From Deltaproteobacteria bacterium (GTDB lineage: Bacteria; Desulfobacterota; Desulfuromonadia; Geobacterales; Pseudopelobacteraceae): DNA of 64,000 nucleotides. The notes under the pieces were generated by a model. It made no database searches. It had not been told where the DNA came from and was given only the letters and a program-made list of their open reading frames with translations. The stretch is from assembly GCA_016182975.1 (NCBI GenBank), contig JACPFJ010000018.1, forward strand, positions 1 to 64,000, written 5' to 3'. Below, piece after piece: positions 26,231 to 36,115 of the stretch. Position numbers and translations under genes: made by a program. How positions within the stretch are numbered: the stretch's first letter is position 1; each line of letters starts with the position of its first letter.

Positions 26231-26983
26231 TCAATGCCGGTGACACATCAGGTGCTGCGAGTGCGCCCCGAAGATCGTGGACATCTCCTCCGAGCCGCAG
26301 AACTCCTCGAAACTGCCGTAGAAGATGACCCGCTTGTCCAGGTAGAGCATCTTGGTGGCATGCCGGCCGATGGCCCCGGCATCATGGGTCACGAGCAGCA
26401 CGGTTACGCCGCGCAAACGGTTCATTTCGGCGATCAACTCATAGAAACGCTCACGTGTCTCGGGGTCGAGCGCCGCCGTGGGCTCGTCCAGGATCAGCAG
26501 CTCGGGATCGTTCACCAGGGCCCGCGCCAGCAGGACCCGCTGCTGCTGGCCGCCGGAGAGCTCGCCGATCATCTTGTGCCTGAGGTCGTGAACGCCGAGA
26601 CCTTCCAGGGTGGCGGCCACCCTGTCACGGTCGTGGCGTGTCAGCCTGCGGGGGAAACGCTTCAGCGACAACAGGCCGAGGGCGACCGTTTCGGCCACCG
26701 TGGCGGGGAACATCGGATTCAGCAGGCGCAGGCTCTGCGGCAGGTAGCCGATCCTGCCCCACTCCGCGAAGCTCCCGCTGGGGACGCCGAAGAGCGATGC
26801 CGTGCCGGCGCTGATCGGAACCAGCCCGATCAGGGCCTGCACCAGCGTGCTCTTGCCGGAGCCGTTGGGTCCCACGACGCCTACGTAATCACCGGCGGCG
26901 ACCGTTATGGAGACATCCTCCAGCACCCGCCCCGCGCGGTAGCTGCAGGCGAGGCGTTCCGTTGTGACTATTTCATGCGGCAT
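26231..26983 (-). CDS. znuC: Metal ABC transporter ATP-binding protein (ZnuC-like)
   Basis: A 250-residue ABC ATPase with Walker A GPNGSGKST, Q-loop YLPQ, signature LSGGQQQR, Walker B LLILDEPTAALD and a switch His (VTHD). ATG at 26983 follows GGGAGGG; a longer frame extends into the zur gene. It overlaps the regulator gene by 11 bases. Confidence 0.93.
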   Translation of the reverse strand: MPHEIVTTERLACSYRAGRVLEDVSITVAAGDYVGVVGPNGSGKSTLVQALIGLVPISAGTASLFGVPSGSFAEWGRIGYLPQSLRLLNPMFPATVAETVALGLLSLKRFPRRLTRHDRDRVAATLEGLGVHDLRHKMIGELSGGQQQRVLLARALVNDPELLILDEPTAALDPETRERFYELIAEMNRLRGVTVLLVTHDAGAIGRHATKMLYLDKRVIFYGSFEEFCGSEEMSTIFGAHSQHLMCHRH

Positions 26984-27428
26984 CCCGGCCCCTCCCTCCC
27001 TCTCCGAGCCTGCTGCACTCGCCGCACACGCCGTTGATCTGCAGGATGTGGGAGGTGACCAGACCGCCGGAACGCCGCGCGATCTCACCGGCCACGCCAT
27101 CCAGGTTGCAGCGGTCGACATCCTCCACGCGCCGGCATGACTCGCAGATGAAATGGTGGTGATGCTCCTGATTGGGACAGAGGAAATAGTACTGCGTGCG
27201 GTCGGAGCGGAATATGCGCGTGACGACCTGGGCCTCGGCCAGTTCGTCGAGGATGCGGTACACCGTGGGCAGCCCGATGCTGCCGAGGACTGGCCGGATG
27301 CGGTTCCAGACCTCCTCGGCGGAGAGGTACGCCTGCTCCTCCCCGAGACAGCGCATCACCTCCAGCCTCCGCGGGGTCACCTTGAGGCGCAACCGCCTGA
27401 GGATCTCCCTTCCCTGTTCCTGCTCCAT
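26973..27428 (-). CDS. zur: Fur-family metal regulator (probably Zur)
   Basis: A 151-residue Fur-type repressor: winged helix with LPTVYRILDELAEAQVV, the His-rich HHHHFICESC, and structural CxxC pairs (CESC, CGEC). Gene order zur-znuC-znuB suggests zinc control of the operon, but Fur, Zur and Mur cannot be separated from sequence alone. It is transcribed divergently from clpB. Confidence 0.85.
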   Translation of the reverse strand: MEQEQGREILRRLRLKVTPRRLEVMRCLGEEQAYLSAEEVWNRIRPVLGSIGLPTVYRILDELAEAQVVTRIFRSDRTQYYFLCPNQEHHHHFICESCRRVEDVDRCNLDGVAGEIARRSGGLVTSHILQINGVCGECSRLGEGGRGRDAA

Positions 27429-27595
27429 AACGTGTCACCACTGTTTAAATGAAAGTTATTTTTGTTTATACCGCGGCACGCGCACCCCGTCAAGTGTGGC
27501 CGGGAGAAACTCCAATTCTCCCCGTCCTTGACTTTCAGCGCTGCCATGCTTACCTAAATCAGTGAAGACAATTGCAGCGAAAAGGAAGTGATCAT

Positions 27596-30199
27596 ATGGA
27601 CTTCAACCGTTTGACGCAGAAATCGCAGGAGGCCTTTGCCGAGGCCCAAAGCAAGGCGGTCGCCTTCGGCCACGTCGAGGTAGACGGCGAGCACCTGCTC
27701 TGGGCGCTTCTGGACCAGGCGGACGGCCTGGTGCCGCGCCTGCTGGCGCGGATGGACATCCGCCCCGAGGTGCTCAAGAAGGAGGTCGAAGCGGAGCTCG
27801 ACAGGCGGGCACGCGTCTCCGGACCCGGCGCGGAACCGGGCAAGATCTACGTCTCACAGCGGCTGTCGCGCCTCTTGGTCGCGGCCGAGCAGGAGGCCAA
27901 ACGCCTCAAGGACGAGTACGTCTCGGTCGAGCACCTTCTGATGGCGATTATGGCCGAGGGGGAGGCCACCACGGCCGGCATGCTGCTAAAACGCCACGGC
28001 ATCGAGCGGGAGCGGTTCCTGAAGACCCTCACCGACGTGCGCGGCAGCCAGCGGGTCACGTCCGCCAACCCGGAGGCCAGCTACGAGGCCCTGGAGAAAT
28101 ACGGCCGCGACCTGGTAAAGATGGCCAGGAGCGGCAAGCTGGACCCGGTCATCGGCCGCGACGAGGAGGTGCGCCGGGTGATCCGGGTGCTCTCCAGAAA
28201 GACCAAGAACAACCCGGTGCTGATCGGCGAGCCGGGGGTCGGCAAGACCGCCATCGTGGAGGGGCTGGCCCAGCGCATCGTGCGCGGCGACGTCCCCGAG
28301 GGCTTGAAGGACAAGAGCGTCTTCGCCCTGGACATGGGTTCGCTGATCGCCGGGGCCAAGTACCGCGGCGAGTTCGAGGAGCGGCTCAAGGCGGTGCTGA
28401 ACGAGATCAAGGAGGCCTCCGGGCGCATCATCCTCTTCATCGACGAGTTGCACACCATCGTGGGGGCCGGCAAGGCGGAGGGGGCCATGGACGCGGGCAA
28501 CATGCTCAAGCCGATGCTGGCCCGGGGCGAGCTGCATTGCATCGGCGCCACCACCCTGGACGAGTACCGCAAGAACATCGAGAAGGACGCCGCCCTGGAG
28601 CGCCGCTTCCAGCCGGTGCTGGTGGAGCAGCCTACGGTGGAGGACACGATCTCGATCCTGCGCGGCTTGAGGGAGCGTTTCGAGGTGCATCACGGGGTCA
28701 AGATCCAGGACAACTCCCTGGTGGCGGCCGCCACCCTTTCCAACCGCTACATCACCGACCGCTTCCTGCCGGACAAGGCCATCGACCTGGTGGACGAGGC
28801 CTGCGCCATGCTGCGCACCGAGATCGACTCGCTCCCCGCGGAGTTGGACACCATCTCGCGCCGCGTGATGCAGCTGGAGATCGAGGAGCAGGCCCTGAAG
28901 AAGGAGAAGGACCCGGCCAGCCGCGAGCGGCTGGAGGCGCTGCGCAAGGAGCTGGCAGCGGACCGCGAGAAGGCCGTTGCCATGCGGGCCCGCTACGAGA
29001 CGGAGAAGCTCGGCATCCAGCGTATCCAGGGGCTCAGGGAGCAGATCGAGCGGACGCGCCACGCCATCGAGGAGGCGGAACGGGCCTACAACCTGGAGCA
29101 GGCCTCGAAACTGAAATACTCCGAGCTGCCCGGCCTGGAGACCGCCCTGAGGAACGAGGAGGCCGCCCTGGTAACCAAGCAGGGAGGGGAAAAGCTGCTC
29201 AGGGAGGAGGTCACCGAGGACGAGATCGCCGAGATCGTGGCCCGCTGGACCGGCATCCCGGTAACGAGGCTGGTGGAGGGGGAACGGGAGAAACTGCTCA
29301 GGCTGGAGGAGATCCTGCACCGCCGGGTGATCGGCCAGGACGAGGCGGTGCGGTTGGTGACCGACGCCGTGCTCAGGGCACGCTCCGGCATCAAGGACCC
29401 GCGCCGCCCGATCGGCTCCTTCATCTTCCTCGGCCCCACCGGCGTGGGCAAGACCGAGCTGGCGCGCACCCTGGCCGAGGCGCTCTTCGACTCCGAGGAG
29501 AACATCGTGCGCATCGACATGTCCGAGTACATGGAGCGCTTCGCCGTGTCGCGCCTGATCGGAGCGCCGCCGGGTTACGTCGGCTACGAGGAGGGGGGGC
29601 AGTTGACCGAGGCGGTCAGGCGCAAGCCGTACAGCGTGCTCTTGTTCGACGAGATCGAGAAGGCCCACCCGGACGTGTTCAACATCCTGCTGCAGATCCT
29701 GGACGACGGCCGGGTGACCGACAGCCAGGGGCGCACGGTCAACTTCAAGAACACGGTGATCATCATGACATCCAACATCGGCGCACCGCACCTCCTGGAG
29801 GGTATCACACCGCAGGGTGAGATCAGGGAGGAGGCGCGCCGAGCGGTGATGCAGGAGCTGCGCACGAGCTTCCGCCCCGAGTTCCTCAACCGGGTGGACG
29901 ACATCGTGCTCTTCAAGCCGCTGCACCTGGACGAGGTGGTCCGCATCGCCGACCTGCTGGCGGAACAGTTGAAGCAACGCCTGAAGGACCGTCGCATAAC
30001 ACTTGATATTTCCGACGTTGCCAGGCGTTTCATAGCCCAGGCAGGTTACGACCCGGTCTACGGCGCCCGTCCCCTGAAGCGCTACATGCAGCGCGAATTG
30101 GAGACCCGCGTGGCGCGGTCAATCATCGCCGGGGACGTGGCCGAGGGTGGGACGCTCAGGGTGGATCTGGAGGATGGGGGGCTGGTTGTAAGGTCGTAG
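27596..30199 (+). CDS. clpB: ATP-dependent disaggregase ClpB
   Basis: The 867-residue Hsp100 protein has an N-domain, two AAA+ modules (Walker A GEPGVGKT and GPTGVGKT) and the ClpB coiled-coil middle domain (about residues 400-540). It works with DnaK to rescue aggregates. ATG at 27596 ([13 protein letters not shown]) has AAAAGGAAG upstream. A possible heat-shock promoter (CTTGACTTTC, then CCTAAAT) lies at 27527-27558, weakly supported. Confidence 0.97.
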   Translation: MDFNRLTQKSQEAFAEAQSKAVAFGHVEVDGEHLLWALLDQADGLVPRLLARMDIRPEVLKKEVEAELDRRARVSGPGAEPGKIYVSQRLSRLLVAAEQEAKRLKDEYVSVEHLLMAIMAEGEATTAGMLLKRHGIERERFLKTLTDVRGSQRVTSANPEASYEALEKYGRDLVKMARSGKLDPVIGRDEEVRRVIRVLSRKTKNNPVLIGEPGVGKTAIVEGLAQRIVRGDVPEGLKDKSVFALDMGSLIAGAKYRGEFEERLKAVLNEIKEASGRIILFIDELHTIVGAGKAEGAMDAGNMLKPMLARGELHCIGATTLDEYRKNIEKDAALERRFQPVLVEQPTVEDTISILRGLRERFEVHHGVKIQDNSLVAAATLSNRYITDRFLPDKAIDLVDEACAMLRTEIDSLPAELDTISRRVMQLEIEEQALKKEKDPASRERLEALRKELAADREKAVAMRARYETEKLGIQRIQGLREQIERTRHAIEEAERAYNLEQASKLKYSELPGLETALRNEEAALVTKQGGEKLLREEVTEDEIAEIVARWTGIPVTRLVEGEREKLLRLEEILHRRVIGQDEAVRLVTDAVLRARSGIKDPRRPIGSFIFLGPTGVGKTELARTLAEALFDSEENIVRIDMSEYMERFAVSRLIGAPPGYVGYEEGGQLTEAVRRKPYSVLLFDEIEKAHPDVFNILLQILDDGRVTDSQGRTVNFKNTVIIMTSNIGAPHLLEGITPQGEIREEARRAVMQELRTSFRPEFLNRVDDIVLFKPLHLDEVVRIADLLAEQLKQRLKDRRITLDISDVARRFIAQAGYDPVYGARPLKRYMQRELETRVARSIIAGDVAEGGTLRVDLEDGGLVVRS

Positions 30200-30223
30200 A
30201 CGATAGATCGGCAGGACAGAAGA

Positions 30224-30262
30224 GGCCGGACTGTTTGTCAGGAAACAGCCCGGCCTTTTTTT
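30224..30262 (+). terminator. Intrinsic terminator of clpB
   Basis: GGCCGG(A)CTGTTT pairs with AAACAGCCCGGCC around a 6-base loop, followed by seven T. Confidence 0.9.
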
Positions 30263-30305
30263 GTCGATTGTTTTGAAAAAATTACATCAGGTCCAAAAAA
30301 ACGAC

Positions 30306-30343
30306 TTGCTTAACCGCAATAAATGTGTAATATGCACATTTAT
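30306..30343 (+). promoter_or_regulatory. Promoter with overlapping perfect operator-like palindrome before the DUF6502 gene
   Basis: TTGCTT (30306-30311) and TAATAT (30328-30333) form a sigma-70-like promoter. ATAAATGTG (30319-30327) and CACATTTAT (30335-30343) are perfect 9-base inverted arms with a 7-base spacer lying across the -10, as for a repressor site. Confidence 0.5.
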
Positions 30344-30368
30344 AGAATCCATTTATCTCTGGACAACC

Positions 30369-31289
30369 ATGATGGCACATCCCACAACCACTACAACGCA
30401 AGCTGCCGACTCGGAGATCACCCGTCCGGATGAGGCGCTGCTCGGGACACTGGGCCGCCTCTTGGCCCCGCTGGCGCGTCTCTGCCTGGCGAACGGCGTG
30501 CCGTTCGCGACGGCCGAGGAGCTTCTGAAGCGGGCCTTCGTGCAGGAGGCGGCCGCACTCCAACCCGGCGCGCCCGGCCACGGCGCGGTCAGCCGCATCA
30601 GCACCGCCACCGGCATCAACCGCCGCGAGGTGACGCGCCTGACCAGCTCCGAAGCGCCCGAGCGGCCGACCAAAGCGCCGCTGGCAACCGAGCTGTTCGC
30701 CCGCTGGACGACCGACCAGGCATTCCGTGACCATGACGGCGCGCCGCTGGTGCTCAAGCGGCTTGGCCCGGCGCCGAGCTTCGACACGCTGGCCCAGTCG
30801 ATCACCCGCGACGTCCACCCGCGCAGCCTGCTCGACGAGCTTGTGCGGCTTGGCCTGGCGCGGCACGATGCGGAGAGCGACTGTGTGACTCTCCTGCGCG
30901 GCGACTTCGTCCCCAAGGGCGATTCCCAACAGATGCTCGGCCTGCTGGGCGACAACTGCGGCGACCACCTGGATGCCGCCGTGGCCAACGTTTTATCTGA
31001 CGGCCGCCGGCACGTCGAACAGGCGGTCTTTGCCGACGAACTCTCCGCCGAGTCGGTCGAGGCCTTGCGCCCGCTGGTCACTGCCCAGTGGCAGGCGCTG
31101 CGCGACGCCATGGTACCCGCGCTCACCGCGCTGATCGAGGCCGACCGCGCTGCCGGCCGCAGACAGGACCAGCGGGTGCGCATCGGTCTTTACACCTTCA
31201 CCGAATCCCAGCCTGACACCGATTCCCCAGCCACTGAACCGACGGCACGCCGCAGCCGGAAATCCACCTTAAAGGAGCACTCCAAATGA
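30369..31289 (+). CDS. DUF6502-family protein
   Basis: A 306-residue protein with the DUF6502 pattern: an N-terminal helical region (LLGTLGRLLAPLARLCLANGVPFATAEELLKRAFV), HTH-like AVSRISTATGINRREVTRL and a C-terminal part ending in KIGLYTF-like RIGLYTFTE. Its function is unknown and a DNA-binding role is possible. The start at 30369 lacks a clear ribosome site. It overlaps the next gene by four bases (ATGA), so the two are expressed together. Confidence 0.75.
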   Translation: MMAHPTTTTTQAADSEITRPDEALLGTLGRLLAPLARLCLANGVPFATAEELLKRAFVQEAAALQPGAPGHGAVSRISTATGINRREVTRLTSSEAPERPTKAPLATELFARWTTDQAFRDHDGAPLVLKRLGPAPSFDTLAQSITRDVHPRSLLDELVRLGLARHDAESDCVTLLRGDFVPKGDSQQMLGLLGDNCGDHLDAAVANVLSDGRRHVEQAVFADELSAESVEALRPLVTAQWQALRDAMVPALTALIEADRAAGRRQDQRVRIGLYTFTESQPDTDSPATEPTARRSRKSTLKEHSK

Positions 31290-33325
31290 ACGCATCCTTT
31301 TTACCGCAGGGTTGGTCTGTCTGGCGGGCGGTTGCCGCGTTTCTCGTCGCCGCCGCCGTCATAGCAGGTTGCAGCCCCAGCGCCGGTGTCGGCACTGGCG
31401 GCACGGGGAGCTATTCGGCCAAACTGGTCAAGGCAACGGACTGCGGCGACCTGGAGCGGCGCCTCAAGACGGAGCTGAGGCGGCGCTACGAGCGCCAGGA
31501 TTCGTACTTCATCTACTACGGGTGGATGAACATCATCTATCCACCATTACCACCTACGACAACGACCGCCACAGCAAGCGGGAGCGTTGATGCCGCGCCG
31601 TCCCATTCCGAGACCAACGTCCAGGAGAAGGGGGTGGACGAGGGGGACCTGGTCAAGACCGACGGCACATACATCTATCTGGCCAGGGGCAGCCGTTTCA
31701 TCGTCATGAAGGCCCAGCCGGCGGCGGAGACGGCCATCGTCAGTGATATCGACCTGAAGGAACCGATCGGCGAGCTCTATCTGAACGGCAGCCAGGTCAG
31801 CATCACAACCTCGACGTATAACAGGCCATCTCCGGCTGTCCCCCTTGTCGCGAACCTAACCCTGCCCTGGAGCCCGATAACCCGCGTTTACCTCTACGAC
31901 GTCACCAACGCGGCCATGCCGACCGTTACCGCCCGCTACGACCTTCCCGGCGCCATGCAGGGGAGCAGGCGGATCAACTCCACCATCTACATGGTCACCA
32001 ATTACGCCATCGATATCCCCAACCCGGTCAACCTTTGGAATTATATGTATCCAGGGGATCACATCGACCAAGACGCGCTCATCGCGGCCAACGCCCTTGC
32101 CAAGGCAGAGAACCTGAAGCGGATCGATGCCGCCACCCTCGGCGATCTGCTCCCCTCGTACAGCCGCACCCTCTACAGCGGGGGGGTGGCGGGAACGCCG
32201 CAAAAGCTGCCGGCCGTAGACTGCACCGATGTCTCCATCCCCGAATCCGGCAACGGCACCGATCTCTCGCTGGTCATCGCCATCGACACCTCCTCCCCGG
32301 AACCAGTGGTCACGAGTTCCGGGGTTCTCAGCTCATGGTGCACGCTCTACATGTCGCCGGACAGCCTCTACCTGGCCTCAACCAACAACTGGCTCTGGAT
32401 CACTCCCATGGCCGACGCCGGACAGCCGCCGGCCAACCCGGAGCCTGCGACCGCGCTGCACAAGTTCTCCGTCGCACAGACGGCAGGGAAGCCGCTCTAC
32501 CGGGGAAGCGGCACGGTCAATGGCTGGCTCAACAACCAGTTCAGCATGGGGGAATACAACGGTTATCTGCGGATCGGGACCACCCGCGGCGGCTGGTTCG
32601 GGGAGGGGATCAGCAACCAGTTGGCCATCCTGGGAGAAAAGGAGGGGGCGCTGGTGGAGACGGGGAGGATCGGGGGGCTTGCCCCCGGAGAGAGAATCTA
32701 CTCCATGCGTTTCGACCGCTCCCGGGGCTACATGGTGACCTTCCGCCAAACAGACCCCCTCTACACCCTGGACCTCTCCGACCCAGCCAAGCCGCGCGTC
32801 GCGGGGGAGATCAAGGTCAACGGCTTCGCCACCTACATACACCTGGTCGGCCCGGACAACAGCCGCCTGCTCACCATCGGCCAGTCAGCGAACGCAAGCG
32901 GTGTTGTTACCGGCAACAAGCTCCAGCTCTTTGACGTGTCGAACCTGAGCACGCCCAGGCTCATCGGTGATTTCGAACTGGGGTCGGGATGGTCCAGTGC
33001 GCTCTACGACTACCACGCCTTTCTCTATTACGATCTCCTTGGAGTCCTTGCCATCCCCTACGAAACCTACAGCCCCACTCTCTACTCATCGGGACTCAGG
33101 GTGTTCACGGTCGGCGACACCGCCATCACGCAACGGGGCCTCATTCAGACAAAGAATATCAATGGTGACGCAATCAACGGTTACCTTGTTATCGGCGGCT
33201 CCATCAGCGACACCGTGTACAGATCGGTCATCATCGGCAACAGCATCTATGCCATTGCGTACAATTCTATTGCGGTTGCCGACATCGATACGCTGGCAGT
33301 CGAAAAGGTCGTTAACCTGCCGTAG
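31286..33325 (+). CDS. Secreted lipoprotein with a C-terminal beta-propeller domain
   Basis: A 679-residue protein with a signal peptide ending in lipobox VIAGC (Cys at about 29), so probably lipid-anchored. A Thr-rich stretch and then SETNVQEKGVDEGDLVKTDGTYIYL open the beta-propeller family (PF09826-type) domain that fills the rest, with repeating blade motifs. Function unknown. It is translationally coupled to the DUF6502 gene. Confidence 0.85.
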   Translation: MNASFLPQGWSVWRAVAAFLVAAAVIAGCSPSAGVGTGGTGSYSAKLVKATDCGDLERRLKTELRRRYERQDSYFIYYGWMNIIYPPLPPTTTTATASGSVDAAPSHSETNVQEKGVDEGDLVKTDGTYIYLARGSRFIVMKAQPAAETAIVSDIDLKEPIGELYLNGSQVSITTSTYNRPSPAVPLVANLTLPWSPITRVYLYDVTNAAMPTVTARYDLPGAMQGSRRINSTIYMVTNYAIDIPNPVNLWNYMYPGDHIDQDALIAANALAKAENLKRIDAATLGDLLPSYSRTLYSGGVAGTPQKLPAVDCTDVSIPESGNGTDLSLVIAIDTSSPEPVVTSSGVLSSWCTLYMSPDSLYLASTNNWLWITPMADAGQPPANPEPATALHKFSVAQTAGKPLYRGSGTVNGWLNNQFSMGEYNGYLRIGTTRGGWFGEGISNQLAILGEKEGALVETGRIGGLAPGERIYSMRFDRSRGYMVTFRQTDPLYTLDLSDPAKPRVAGEIKVNGFATYIHLVGPDNSRLLTIGQSANASGVVTGNKLQLFDVSNLSTPRLIGDFELGSGWSSALYDYHAFLYYDLLGVLAIPYETYSPTLYSSGLRVFTVGDTAITQRGLIQTKNINGDAINGYLVIGGSISDTVYRSVIIGNSIYAIAYNSIAVADIDTLAVEKVVNLP

Positions 33326-33353
33326 CAGATACCGTTCCTCAATGAACAGCAAA

Positions 33354-33389
33354 GCCCCGCTTCCCTCACGGGAGGCGGGGCCGTTTTTT
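33354..33389 (+). terminator. Intrinsic terminator after the beta-propeller lipoprotein gene
   Basis: GCCCCGC-CTTCCC type left arm pairs with GGGA..GCGGGGC around TCAC, followed by CG and six T. Confidence 0.85.
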
Positions 33390-33404
33390 CCGCTGTGGCC
33401 CTCT

Positions 33405-33608
33405 TCAGTAGAGGTTATCCGCATCCCCGCTGACATGCGGGAAGATCTCGTGGTGCACCTCGTGATCGAGAACGGGGATCTTCTCGCACACGGCGCACAG
33501 GTATTTTTCTCCACTGGTCATGAAGCTGCTGCGCTGGCACTCTTCGGACCAGATCCTGATGTCGCAACTCTCTTCCGTCGTCATCTTTTTCCCTTCATCG
33601 TTCGTCAT
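33405..33608 (-). CDS. Small Cys-rich hypothetical protein
   Basis: A frame of up to 67 residues (an alternative start at M9 follows AAGGGAAAAAG). It holds four cysteines, including a CxxC in [10 protein letters not shown], followed by DHEVHHEI, suggesting metal binding. It lies alone between the lipoprotein gene and nadB on the opposite strand. I do not recognise a family. Moderate support only. Confidence 0.5.
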   Translation of the reverse strand: MTNDEGKKMTTEESCDIRIWSEECQRSSFMTSGEKYLCAVCEKIPVLDHEVHHEIFPHVSGDADNLY

Positions 33609-33766
33609 GGCCGCTTCCCCCTTTCCCCTTTTTTTCCATTATATCACGGGGCGGCCCCGGATTTTTGCCGATTTCATGGACACCCCTCCCCTCTCCCCTT
33701 GACAAACCGGGCGCGGGGATTAATAATCCGAAACCTCGTACACACCCTCCGGAAGGGACAATACCA

Positions 33767-35362
33767 ATGCGAATCGAAAGCGACATCCTCGTCATCGGCA
33801 GCGGCATCGCCGGCCTCTCCTTTGCCCTGCAGGCAGCCAACCATGGCAGCGTCGCCATAATAACCAAACGTGAAATCTCCGAATCGGCCACCAAGTACGC
33901 CCAAGGGGGGATAGCCTCGGTCTTCTCGACCGAGGATTCATTCGACGCCCATATCGAGGATACGCTGGTGGCGGGGGCCGGCATCTGCCACGAGGACGTG
34001 GTCAGGATGGTGGTCGAGGAAGGCCCCCAGACCATCCGCAACCTGATCGAATGGGGCGTCAAGTTCACCACCAAGGGTGCGGACTACGACCTGACCCGCG
34101 AGGGTGGGCACAGCGCCCGCCGCATCCTGCACGCCGAGGACATCACCGGCCGCGAGATCGAGCGCGCCCTGGTGGAGGCGGTCCGGCAGCACCCCAATAT
34201 CGAGGTCTACGAGCACCACATCGCCATCGACCTGATCACCAGCGCCAAGATCGAGCGCCGCTCCCTGGAGAGTAACCGCTGTCTGGGGGCCTACGCCCTG
34301 GACATCAATGGCGGCCGGGTCAGGACCTTCTCCTCGAAGATCACGCTCCTGGCCAGCGGCGGGGCCGGCAAGGTCTATCTCTACACCTGCAACCCGGACG
34401 TGGCCTCGGGCGACGGGGTGGCCATGGCCTACCGCGCCGGCGCCACCATCGCCAACATGGAATTCATGCAGTTCCACCCCACCACCCTCTTCCACCCGCT
34501 GGCCAAGTCGTTCCTGATCTCCGAGGCGGTGCGCGGCGAGGGGGCCATCCTCAGGCGCCGCGACGGCACGGCCTTCATGGAGCGCTACCACAAGCTGAAG
34601 GACCTGGCCCCGCGCGACATCGTGGCGCGGGCCATCGACAACGAGATGAAGACCAGCGGCGACGACTGCGTCTTCCTCGACATCACCCACGAACTGGCCG
34701 ATTTCGTGCGCGGCCGCTTCCCCAACATCCACCAGACCTGCATGGAGTTCGGTCTGGACATGACCAAGGAGTGGCTGCCGGTGGTGCCGGCGGCCCACTA
34801 CCTCTGCGGCGGGGTGGCGGTCAACCAGGACGCCGAGACAGACCTCCCCGGCCTGTACGCCATCGGCGAGGCAGCCTTCACCGGGCTGCACGGCGCCAAC
34901 CGCCTGGCCAGCAACTCGCTTCTGGAGGCGGCGGTCTATGCCGGCCGCGCCTTCCGGCATGCCAGCGAGGCGATCAAACGCCTGTCGGACGAGCGGCTCG
35001 ACTTGCCGGAGTGGGATTCGGGCACGGCCACCAACAGCGACGAGATGGTGGTGGTCTCCCAGAACTGGGACGAGATCCGGCGCAGCATGTGGAACTACGT
35101 GGGGATCGTCCGCTCGGACAAGCGGCTGGAGCGGGCCATGCGGCGCATCAAGCTGATCCAGGACGAGATCGAGGAGTACTACTGGAACTTCATCATCACC
35201 TCGGACCTGGTCGAACTGCGCAACATCGCCACCGTGGCCGAGCTGATCGTGAGCTGCGCCCAGCAGCGCAAGGAATCGCGCGGCCTGCACTACAACATCG
35301 ACTACCCCGAGCGGGACGATGCGAACTGGAAGCGGGACACCTTCATCAAGAAGCAATTCTGA
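33767..35362 (+). CDS. nadB: L-aspartate oxidase
   Basis: The 531-residue flavoenzyme oxidises aspartate to iminoaspartate for NAD synthesis. It shows the FAD motif [10 protein letters not shown] at about residue 11, [11 protein letters not shown], the [22 protein letters not shown] block and the [20 protein letters not shown] active-site stretch. GGAAGGG lies upstream of the chosen ATG. nadA/nadC are not adjacent. Confidence 0.96.
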   Translation: MRIESDILVIGSGIAGLSFALQAANHGSVAIITKREISESATKYAQGGIASVFSTEDSFDAHIEDTLVAGAGICHEDVVRMVVEEGPQTIRNLIEWGVKFTTKGADYDLTREGGHSARRILHAEDITGREIERALVEAVRQHPNIEVYEHHIAIDLITSAKIERRSLESNRCLGAYALDINGGRVRTFSSKITLLASGGAGKVYLYTCNPDVASGDGVAMAYRAGATIANMEFMQFHPTTLFHPLAKSFLISEAVRGEGAILRRRDGTAFMERYHKLKDLAPRDIVARAIDNEMKTSGDDCVFLDITHELADFVRGRFPNIHQTCMEFGLDMTKEWLPVVPAAHYLCGGVAVNQDAETDLPGLYAIGEAAFTGLHGANRLASNSLLEAAVYAGRAFRHASEAIKRLSDERLDLPEWDSGTATNSDEMVVVSQNWDEIRRSMWNYVGIVRSDKRLERAMRRIKLIQDEIEEYYWNFIITSDLVELRNIATVAELIVSCAQQRKESRGLHYNIDYPERDDANWKRDTFIKKQF

Positions 35363-35365
35363 CCC

Positions 35366-35430
35366 GTAGGGGCGAATCTTGTATTCGCCCTGACCGTTTT
35401 ACGGCGGGTGATCACAAGGATCGCCCCTAC
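35366..35430. repeat. Word-type inverted repeat GTAGGGGCGA after nadB
   Basis: GTAGGGGCGA (35366-35375) is inverted as TCGCCCCTAC (35421-35430), with further GGGCGA/TTCGCCC words inside. It begins three bases after the nadB stop and ends just before the ribosome site of the chorismate mutase gene. Confidence 0.75.
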
Positions 35431-35446
35431 ATCACGGAGAACCCCA

Positions 35447-35746
35447 TTGGACATCACCGAAATCAGAAAACGAATCGACCTCCTGGATGACGTGCTGCTG
35501 CGTATATTCAACGAGCGCGCCCGCCTGGCCCTGGAGATCGGGCATCTCAAGAAGGAACTGAACCTGCCGGTCTTCGACCCTTCGCGCGAAAAACGCATCT
35601 TTGCCCGGATGAAGGAGGAGAACCCCGGCCCGCTGGACGACGATGCGATCATCAGGATGTTCGAGCGCGTGGTGGACGAATCGCGCCGCCTGGAGCGGAT
35701 CATGTCGCACAAGGAAGAGGACAAAGGAGGGAACCCGGCATGCTGA
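35447..35746 (+). CDS. aroQ: Chorismate mutase (AroQ class)
   Basis: A 99-residue all-helical protein with the AroQ pattern: ITEIRKRIDLLDDVLLRIFNERARLALEIGHLKKE, the VFDPSREKRIF block, and a helix with the catalytic Glu region (IIRMFERVVDESRRLE). It converts chorismate to prephenate. A TTG start at 35447 is chosen because GGAG stands seven to nine bases upstream; the only in-frame ATG further up lies inside the repeat. The next gene overlaps its end. Confidence 0.85.
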   Translation: MDITEIRKRIDLLDDVLLRIFNERARLALEIGHLKKELNLPVFDPSREKRIFARMKEENPGPLDDDAIIRMFERVVDESRRLERIMSHKEEDKGGNPAC

Positions 35747-35949
35747 TCATCATGAAGAAACATGCGCCGGAGGAGGCGCTGGACCGGATAAAGGAATACC
35801 TGATCTCGCGCGATTTCGACATCCACCAGTCGACCGGCGCCAACCGCACCATCATCGGCGTAATCGGCGACACCGACTCGCTGGACGAGCACGAGATCGA
35901 GGCTATGAACGGGGTGAGCCAGGTGGTGCGGATCAGGAAGGACGATTGA
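35740..35949 (+). CDS. Free-standing ferredoxin-like regulatory domain of DAHP synthase
   Basis: The 69-residue protein resembles only the N-terminal ferredoxin-like domain of Thermotoga-type DAHP synthases: MLIIMKKHAPEEAL, HQSTGANRTIIGVIGDT and MNGVSQVVRIRK. In those enzymes the domain binds Phe/Tyr for feedback inhibition. The catalytic barrel is absent: the frame closes and a repeat follows. It overlaps the chorismate mutase gene by seven bases, so both act together in aromatic synthesis. A role in trans is inference. Confidence 0.7.
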   Translation: MLIIMKKHAPEEALDRIKEYLISRDFDIHQSTGANRTIIGVIGDTDSLDEHEIEAMNGVSQVVRIRKDD

Positions 35950-35970
35950 AGCGGAAGCGATTCTTTTATT

Positions 35971-36100
35971 AACGCAAGGACGCAAAGGTGCAAAGAAATT
36001 CAAGGGCGTATTGAAAAAAGGACCTTCGCCCAACAGGTTTCATTCAGCGATTTTTCCGGTCGTACCGTTTTTCATGGCGTTCTTGGCGTCCTTGCGTTAA
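35971..36100. repeat. Word-type inverted repeat (acgcaaggacgc) after the aroQ pair
   Basis: AACGCAAGGACGCAAAGG (35971-35988) and TTCTTGGCGTCCTTGCGTTAA (36080-36100) form distant arms around about 90 unique bases. The right arm ends 15 bases from the next gene's stop. Confidence 0.7.
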
Positions 36101-36115
36101 GGCGCCTTTTCTGTT

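Noticed and set aside
27986-29977. Open frame of 663 codons on the minus strand
   Set aside because: Antisense to clpB.
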